Positions 8,393 to 13,723 of a stretch of DNA of 13,723 nucleotides are shown here, in pieces; positions within the stretch are counted from its first letter, which is position 1, and each line of letters starts with the position of its first letter. The notes beneath the pieces are model-generated. The model did not search any database. It was given only the letters and a program-made list of their open reading frames with translations, and was not told where the DNA came from. The position numbers and the translations under genes are program-made. The DNA comes from Neocallimastix lanati (nom. inval.) (Eukaryota > Neocallimastigomycota > Neocallimastigomycetes > Neocallimastigales > Neocallimastigaceae), in contig JACVTC010000646.1 in the NCBI GenBank assembly GCA_016946835.1, positions 1 through 13,723 of the forward strand. Direction: 5' to 3'.

Positions 8393-9062
8393 TTGGACAT
8401 TTCAAACAACAAAATTATAATTTCAAGAAATGTAGAGTTTTTCGAATTTACTTCTGGCAATTCATCACTATCTCATTGCTATAATGATATTACAAATTTT
8501 ACATCCAATTATAAAATCAGAAGGAGTAATTATGAAAACAACTATTATAATGATAATACTTACAACAGTAACACTAATGATAACATCAGCTACAATTACA
8601 ACAATATATATCCAATAAAAATACCAAATATCAACAATAGAAATAAAAGATCAATATACCATAAAATTAACAACAAAAATGAAATAATTAATAACAATAT
8701 AGGAAATGAAAATATAAACATTAATAAAGATAAAAACAGAAACAATTACACAAACAACACTGACACCACTATTAACAATAATAATAAAAATAATAATAAT
8801 AATAATAACAATAATAGCAATAATAGTAATAATAATAGCAGCACCAATAACAACAACAATATCAACAACAATAATAATATTATTAAGAATAGTACCAATA
8901 ACCTTCCAAATGGTATAAATGAAAACAATCAGCTTGACATAAATAATATTTCAAACAATACATTATTAAAACAATGAAATAAAAAATAATTTTAGAAAAA
9001 GAAAAATTAATGAAAGTCAAAACCATATAAACAAAATACATAAAAAACAAAGTATAGATAAT
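8393..9062 (+). pseudogene. Asn-rich linker of copia pol
   Basis: This is the open region between integrase and RT. After SRNVEFFEF it becomes rich in Asn, with an almost pure Asn/Ser/Thr block from about 8755 to 8900 encoded by AAT and AAC repeats. The first frame ends at TGA 8975-8977. The next piece (NNEIKNNFRKRKINE and onward) is in another frame, consistent with loss of a base in the A run near 8968-8971. The variable connector occurs in all copia pol proteins; the Asn enrichment reflects the AT-rich genome or microsatellite growth within the gene. The minus-strand Leu-rich ORF over 8746-8928 is its shadow. Confidence 0.8.
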
Positions 9063-10130
9063 ACGTTACGTGAACCAACAAGCTTCGATGATATAAATAA
9101 CTTAAAAGACAAAGAAGAATGGTTAAAATCAGTAAAAGATGAATTGGAAAATATGAAAAACTTAAATGTTTATAAAACTATTAACTCAATACCAGAAAAT
9201 GCAAATATAATATCTTCAAGATGGATCTTTAAATACAAGAAAAATGCACAAGGCCAAATTACAAAAAGAAAATCCAGGCTGGTAGTCAAGGGATTTACCC
9301 AACAGTTTGGTATCGATTATAAAGATACATACATTCTCACCCACTCTCAAACAAGATTCAATCAGTATTCACTGATATAGCGGTACAAAATGATTTCAAA
9401 ATCGAGCAAATAGACATTAATGCAGCTTATCTAAATGCCGATCTAAGAAAAGATTTATATATGAAACCACCAAAGGGACATGAAGATTATAACAAAAGAT
9501 ATTGGAAACTAATAAAAGCAATTTATGGACTTAAACAAAGTGGTGCAGAATGGAATGAAGAATTAAATAACCATTTAACAAAAATCGGATATTAAAGATT
9601 ATCAAGCGAACCATGTTTATATATTAAAAGAAATAAAGAAAATAAAATAATAAGTATATTGGCAATGTACGTAGATGACATAATGTTAGCTGGAACAAAA
9701 AGTTCAATAGAAGACAAAAAGAAACTAATAAAAAAACAATTTTAAAATTAAATATATTGGTAAAGTAGATTTTATAATTGGAATAAAATTTATAAACTAT
9801 AAACATGGTTACTTTTTAAATCAATCTAGATATTTGAAAGAAATATTAGAAAAATTCAATATGTCCAATGTTTCACCAAATAGAAATATGACTCCAGTAG
9901 AGAACAAGGAACTAAGAAAAATAAAATTTAATGAAAAAAATATAGAAATGCCATAGGGAACTTATTATATCTTAGTATATATACCAGGCCGGATATAATA
10001 TATGCCGTATCCAAAGCTGCAAGAAAATCTAAAGAACCAAATCTAGAAGACTGGAATAATGTAGTAAAAATATTCAGATATTTGAAAGATACATTAGAAT
10101 ATGGATTAAATTTCACGAGAGACCAATATA
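9063..10130 (+). pseudogene. Copia reverse transcriptase relic (RVT_2)
   Basis: The series begins at REPTSFDDI and passes through KEEWLKSVKDELENM, SRWIFKYKKN, KRKSRLVVKGFTQQFGIDY and QIDINAAYLNAD (first catalytic Asp, 9413-9415). It continues with AIYGLKQSGAEWNEELN, SSEPCLYIKRN and the active-site MYVDDIMLAG (YVDD at 9668-9679). It ends with VDFIIGIKF, IYTRPDIIYAVSKAARK and WNNVVKIFRYLKD. All catalytic Asp codons survive. Breaks: a four-base insertion (ATTC) near 9330, a two-base loss near 9364, TAA at 9593, an extra T near 9740, and a deletion of about ten bases near 9952 removing the YREAI-type motif before IGNLLYLS. Confidence 0.92.
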
Positions 10131-10609
10131 TTATGGCATTCGTTGACGCAGATTACGCTTAGGATTTAATAACTAGAAGATCAACTACCGTATTTATTTA
10201 TAACAATTGGTGGTACACCAACAAGCTGGTGTTCCAAGTTACAACATTGCGTTTCAACATCCACAGATGAATCAGAATACTACAGTCTTATTGAATGTAG
10301 TAAAACATTGTATATGGTATTTAAATATGTTGAAGGAATTGAAGCATAGTATTAAATACATTGAAATAAACATAGATAAAAAAGATGCAATATACAACGC
10401 TAAAAATCAATCTATCAATCCAAAAATAAAACATATGGATATTAGAGTGCATTATATTAGAGAATTAATAAAAAATAATAAAATTAAATTAAAATATAAT
10501 AAGTCAAGAATTTAACTTTGCTTACGGATTTACAAAATACTTAAACAACACAGCAATGGAAAAATTTAGAAATTCAATATTAACTAAGATATCCAATATA
10601 CAAAATTAA
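10131..10609 (+). pseudogene. Copia RNase H relic and pol C-terminus
   Basis: RNase H degrades the RNA strand of the RNA:DNA hybrid. Visible motifs are FVDADYA (catalytic Asp 10145-10147), RRSTT, GGTPTSWCSKLQ, VSTSTDESEYYSL (catalytic Glu in ESEYY, where the family usually has A before it), KHCIWYLNML, INIDKKDAIYN (the usual DNKAAI altered), and HMDIRVHYIRELIKNNKIKL. The tail GFTKYLNNTAMEKFRNSIL ends at TAA 10607-10609. It is interrupted by TAG at 10160-10162 and by frame changes near 10202, 10300 and 10515, two of which look like an extra A. Confidence 0.9.
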
Positions 10610-10670
10610 TCATTTTTATTCTATCACAAAGTATATTATTCAAATATAACAGTTACTGAGAGTTATATTT

Positions 10671-10679
10671 GAGGAGGAA
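10671..10679 (+). promoter_or_regulatory. Polypurine tract (plus-strand primer site)
   Basis: GAGGAGGAA lies 61 bases after the pol stop, in an otherwise AT-dominated stretch, and directly abuts the candidate LTR. This is where the plus-strand DNA primer of an LTR element is expected. Confidence 0.75.
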
Positions 10680-10857
10680 TATTATAAGATAAATTATTTA
10701 CTAAATGATTATTTGAATTTAACTTATCCAATCACATTAAATAAATATGTTAACATTAGATATAAAAAGATAAATTATGTATTTTGTATTATTGTAATAC
10801 TTAATCTTCTATTATTTATATTTTTTATAATTAAATAAAATATTTTACATTATAATA
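10680..10857 (+). repeat. Candidate 3' LTR (about 178 bp)
   Basis: It starts right after the polypurine tract with TATTATAA and can be closed at 10857 by the exact reverse complement TTATAATA. Inside are a TATA-like TATAAAAA at 10761-10768 and an AATAAA at 10834-10839, about 70 bases apart, compatible with promoter and polyadenylation signals of an LTR. The usual TG...CA ends are absent. No second copy exists in the window, so the boundary rests on position and the terminal inverted repeat, which could arise by chance in such AT-rich DNA. Confidence 0.6.
10761..10768 (+). promoter_or_regulatory. TATA-like box in candidate LTR
   Basis: TATAAAAA sits about 81 bases into the candidate LTR and about 66 bases before an AATAAA. 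The spacing would suit transcription starting in the LTR. In DNA this AT-rich the motif alone has little weight. Confidence 0.35.
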
Positions 10858-10980
10858 ATGATATTCATAATGATAATGACTATAGTAATGACAGTGATAA
10901 TGAAAGCAGTGACTCCGAAGAATACAATTTTGAAAAAATAAATATTAATGACCCTAATTCTGTTTTGAAAAATTTAGAAA
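10858..10980 (+). other. Spacer with acidic, Asn-rich open frame
   Basis: Between the LTR and the Rpb2-like relic the plus strand is open from 10839 to TAG 11055-11057 without an ATG. It reads as an Asn/Asp/Ser-rich stretch (DYSNDSDNESSDSEEYNF) followed by a mixed segment. The second half overlaps the minus-strand Rpb2-like coding and is probably antisense shadow. The acidic first half may be real low-complexity coding from an unknown gene, or a GAT/AAT microsatellite. No function is assigned. Confidence 0.35.
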
Positions 10981-12175
10981 TTAGTAAAGTAAACCAGTCA
11001 TCAAATCAAGAAGCAGATTATAGTAAGAACGCTTACTTAACGTTTGCACAGAAATAGCTTCATATTCTCGGAAATAGGAACGAACTTTTCCAGATTTTAC
11101 ATTCCCGTACAATTTTATATTTAAATTTTTAATGAACTTATCCAGTGGTAATATTTTTATTTTTCAAAGTAAAATATTTTATGCTACGATATAAGGAATA
11201 AGAAAAGGTATCAATACGACTATTATAATATTGAATATTTCCTTCATTATGAAATAATGATTTTGCCATTGCCAAATAAGTATAGAATTTAGTACTTTTA
11301 TCATCATATGACGAATCGTTTGATGATGACCTCATTACAATGTAAGTAGTCTGGAGTAAAGTAGCTATCGATCATTCTATCGACCATGGATAATATTTTA
11401 TTATGACTTTCGGAACGACGAACTATAATAGAATGTAATGTTTCTTCAGGAAAGGCATCCGGAATAATAATATTAATATCTTTAGGTAAAATTTTCACCA
11501 ATCACCACCGATAGGATTATATTTTTAATTTCATCCAAGGAAAGCGAAGGATTCAAATGATGAAGAATATACACCAATGATATACTTTGTCTTTCATGCG
11601 ACTTAATTCCTTTTATACGTAACTCTTGGAAAAATAATGAATAATAAACTCTAATATCTAATAAGGTATATCTTTTCATATTGCTTAATTTTTTTTTCTC
11701 GACTTTTATTTGAAAATCTATAATGTATATCAATATTAGTGTATTCATTGTTTAAATCCACATAATTTTCATTCCATAAATTATGGTAATCTAATTTAAC
11801 CTTTTCACTTTTTCTTTTACTTATTGTAGATTGCTTTAACATAATCTTTTTTTGAATATACAATATATTTATAATCGGTAAACATCTCCAGAGATTGAAA
11901 TTTTCCTTTTTCATTACATTCCTTATACTCAATACGATCCTCCTTATAAACAAAAATAGGAGTACAAAATATCTCTTGTGAAATAATTACTTTTTCAATC
12001 CCATCTACAACGAAATACTCCATCGATTGGTGCTGGTATTTTAATTTCATAATCATCATGAATAAAGGATATATAGTAAGTTTTTTTCTCTACCATCAAA
12101 TAATCATACTCTACTTCTGGAATAGAAATAGTCAAAGGATTTAATTTAGGTAGCTTTTTTTTCTAAAAATACTTT
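10981..12175 (-). pseudogene. Rpb2/beta-like RNA polymerase second-largest subunit fragment, divergent
   Basis: The intact family forms half of the active-site cleft of multisubunit RNA polymerase. On the minus strand, EYFVVDGIEKVIISQE (12018-11971) matches the Rpb2 protrusion signature GGYFI(I/V)NGSEKV(I/L)IAQE, and YEIKIPAPIDG just before it suits the preceding CPxDxGG turn, one frame over. About 250 codons later, FYTYLAMAKSLF and YNSRIDTFSYSLYRS (near 11292-11195) resemble the region ending YGNKRLDLAGxLL. About 55 codons further, AISVQTLSKRSYYNLLLDL (11055-11000) resembles GVSQVLNRLTYxSTLSHLRR. Order and spacing agree with Rpb2. The fragment lacks the N-terminal roughly 150 residues and everything after the fork region, including the catalytic C-terminal half, and is broken by about six frame changes; stop TAA at 10983-10981. 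The intervening segments (for example LFFQELRIKGIKSHERQ) are not recognised. It is much more diverged than a fungal nuclear RPA2, RPB2 or RPC2 would be, so a large DNA virus or a linear cytoplasmic plasmid polymerase is the likelier source (inference). Confidence 0.6.
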
Positions 12176-12247
12176 AATATCAAACAACTTTTTTTTATAA
12201 ATATTTAATATTATTAATTTTGATTTATTTAAAATAATATACATTAT
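12176..12247. other. Short AT spacer between two minus-strand relics
   Basis: About 70 bases of A/T-rich sequence separate the start of the recognisable Rpb2-like fragment from the stop codon of the upstream Cys-rich gene. The missing Rpb2 N-terminus cannot fit here, so the fragment is truncated on this side. Confidence 0.6.
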
Positions 12248-13480
12248 TTAAAGAGAAAGTAACACAAAAAGTAAAACTAAAGAAATTAATAAAACATTAT
12301 TACTTTTAATGATAACAGCACTTGAAACATGATGTAATTGACATTTTTCTAATTCTAATTCAAAAAGTAATTTTTAGCTACGGTTAATTCATCATAAGAG
12401 TAACTTCAAGTAGTAGTTGATAGACTTTCATAGGCTGCCATTTGGTCTAAGTCATAATTTTTATATATGTTAATGGCTGATTCCGTACAAAGTTTAGACT
12501 TACATGTATCATTTAAAATATTAGAATTACCTTCTCGTCTAATTGAAGTCAAAGCAAAAGGACATAAATTTCCATTTTCATCCGTTTGACATGACATTTG
12601 GTAAGATAATTTCAAAGATTTTATTAATGATGATTGAAACATCTCAACAAAATTGGAGTTTTCTCTTCATATAGAATAAAATTCTAATGGATTATTATAA
12701 AATTTTTGACATTTATCACTGTTAATTTTAGAGCATATATTTTTTGTAATTATTTATAGTAAGTTCACTAATACAATCTTTATATTCCGACTTTTCTTGT
12801 TCCTCAATACATTCTTTACTTATAGAACATATCATTATAAGATTTTGCTCCTTGATAAAGAGTAGCTACATTAGCTAATCCATTTTATTTTCAAAATTTT
12901 CTAATGTAACAATATGGATTATATTTTGATACAGCATTCATAGCTTCATAAAACTTTAAACTTGAATAATCACGAATAGACTGAATATCATTTGGAATAA
13001 ATTCATTATTAAATTTTCCAAAATTTTGTTTCGATATCACTAATATCTTCTGAATTTCTACTAGCTGGAGAAAGATATCTTGTATGAATATATCTTGATT
13101 TATAAGATTTTTTTTTTAATAATGTGGTACTAATACCATCATTAGCTTTATCTACAATTTCTGTCATATATTTGACTTTGGTGGAAAATACTTTTCCATC
13201 TTTACATATATTATTCAAGTCTGAAAGAGTAACTTCTTTAATAACAGATTTACCTCATGTATATGTTGTTCCAAAAATCATCTTTATCATAGATATCAGT
13301 TATTCTTTGCAACTTCTTTTATAGCTACAATTGTAATTTTTTATTAATAATATAGTTATAACGCTGAAGTATGCTATTGTCTAATTCAACTGGTTTAATT
13401 GGTTCACTAATACTAAGCTTATCACTATATATTTCATCAATGATGAATGGCTACAGCAACTAAATTATTGTAAATTTCTT
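12248..13480 (-). pseudogene. Cys-rich secreted / GPI-anchor-type protein, broken
   Basis: Read on the minus strand as a series of fragments of one roughly 400-codon protein. A hydrophobic start (KKFTII, then LVAVAI in another frame, 13480-13445) suggests a signal peptide. Next come EPIKPVELDNSILQRYNYI, the 69-codon open piece 13218-13009 with NNICKDGKVFSTKVKYMTE, KFYEAMNAVSKYNPYCYI, EECIEEQEKSEYKDCISE-like pairs, CSKINSDKCQKFYNN, and the 78-codon piece 12642-12406 with MSCQTDENGNLCPFAL and NDTCKSKLCTES. It ends in a hydrophobic tail (VLLISLVLLFVLLSL, stop TAA 12250-12248) preceded by SSA, as in GPI-anchored proteins. Regularly spaced Cys suggest disulfides. It resembles lineage-specific secreted proteins of anaerobic gut fungi as I recall them, function unknown. 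Frame changes occur at least at 13220, 13010, 12890, 12830, 12740, 12660 and 12410; several lie at A/T runs. Confidence 0.6.
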
Positions 13481-13723
13481 ATTTAATTATATATATATAC
13501 CTATTATTTTTTTTTTAATTATTTTTATTATTTCATTTAATAAAAAAATATAATCATTACTTTATTTTATATTATTAAAGGATCTTGAAATTTTTTAATA
13601 TATATGAATTTTAAATAAAATACAATACCAATCTTAATACTATGAAATTTATATTTCATTTGAATTTATTAATTGTGCAAAGAGTATTTATTTTTATAAA
13701 AAATTATTTTTTATTAATATTTA
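13481..13723. other. AT-rich flank upstream of the Cys-rich relic
   Basis: This is simple A/T sequence, including a TATATATATA tract near 13488-13498 that would lie just upstream of the Cys-rich gene's start on the minus strand and could be part of its promoter. A short minus-strand piece starting MKYKFHSIKIGIVFYLKF (about 13643) is not convincing as a gene. Nothing else is seen. Confidence 0.45.

Larger units (their letters stand above)
6930..10857 (+). mobile_element. Ty1/copia LTR retrotransposon, decayed, 3' LTR retained
   Basis: Domain order on the plus strand is (gag debris), protease, GAG-pre-integrase zinc finger, integrase, Asn-rich linker, reverse transcriptase, RNase H, polypurine tract, LTR. 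Integrase before RT identifies the Ty1/copia superfamily. Pol ends at TAA 10607-10609. The reading frame is interrupted by stops at 7246, 7597, 8231, 9593 and 10160, by frame changes near 8182, 8972, 9330, 9360, 9740, 10202, 10300 and 10515, and by a small deletion near 9952. No second copy of the candidate 3' LTR is visible upstream and no tRNA primer-binding site was found, so the 5' end is missing or unrecognisable; the left limit given is only the first gag-like signal. Confidence 0.9.

Noticed and set aside
8746-8928. Minus-strand Leu-rich ORF resembling a membrane protein
   Set aside because: It is the antisense reading of the AAT/AAC Asn tract in copia pol.
13124-13324. Plus-strand 66-codon ORF
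   Set aside because: Antisense to the Cys-rich minus-strand gene fragments, which have a coherent Cys pattern and hydrophobic ends.

Overview
This looks like one physical end of a linear eukaryotic chromosome, read inward from the telomere. It opens with about 128 bases of CCCTAA/CCCCTAA repeat (TTAGGG/TTAGGGG on the G strand). The rest is extremely AT-rich, with many long A or T homopolymers, AAT microsatellites and Asn-rich coding. Together with Ty1/copia elements and a Cys-rich secreted-type protein, this suggests an AT-rich fungus, most plausibly an anaerobic gut fungus (Neocallimastigomycota) or another early-diverging lineage. That assignment is inference; no rRNA or housekeeping gene is present to confirm it.

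Layout: (1) 1-128, telomere. (2) About 380-2190, minus strand: an old, heavily broken Ty1/copia pol relic with linker, reverse transcriptase and RNase H. (3) About 2190-7000: gene-poor, homopolymer-rich DNA whose long runs are mainly T up to about 4.5 kb and mainly A after about 4.8 kb. It holds one coding-like but unrecognised minus-strand stretch (about 4020-4540) and probable gag debris near its right edge. (4) About 7000-10857, plus strand: a second, better preserved copia element of a different subfamily. It carries protease, GAG-pre-integrase zinc finger, integrase, an Asn-rich linker, reverse transcriptase, RNase H, a polypurine tract and a candidate 3' LTR. No 5' LTR is recognisable and all reading frames are interrupted. 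(5) 10981-12175, minus strand: a broken gene fragment that I read as the N-terminal half of a divergent second-largest RNA polymerase subunit (Rpb2/beta family), possibly derived from a large DNA virus or a linear plasmid. (6) 12248-13480, minus strand: a broken gene for a Cys-rich secreted or GPI-anchored-type protein. (7) 13481-13723: AT-rich DNA with nothing I can support.

No intact protein-coding gene of ordinary length is visible. Everything is fragmentary, as expected of a subtelomere acting as a sink for mobile elements and foreign DNA. Many, but not all, reading-frame breaks fall in homopolymers, so part of the apparent decay could be base-calling error in an unpolished long-read contig. 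The most interesting item is the Rpb2-like fragment: three family motifs occur in the right order, on one strand, with roughly the right spacing, in a sequence much diverged from cellular Rpb2.
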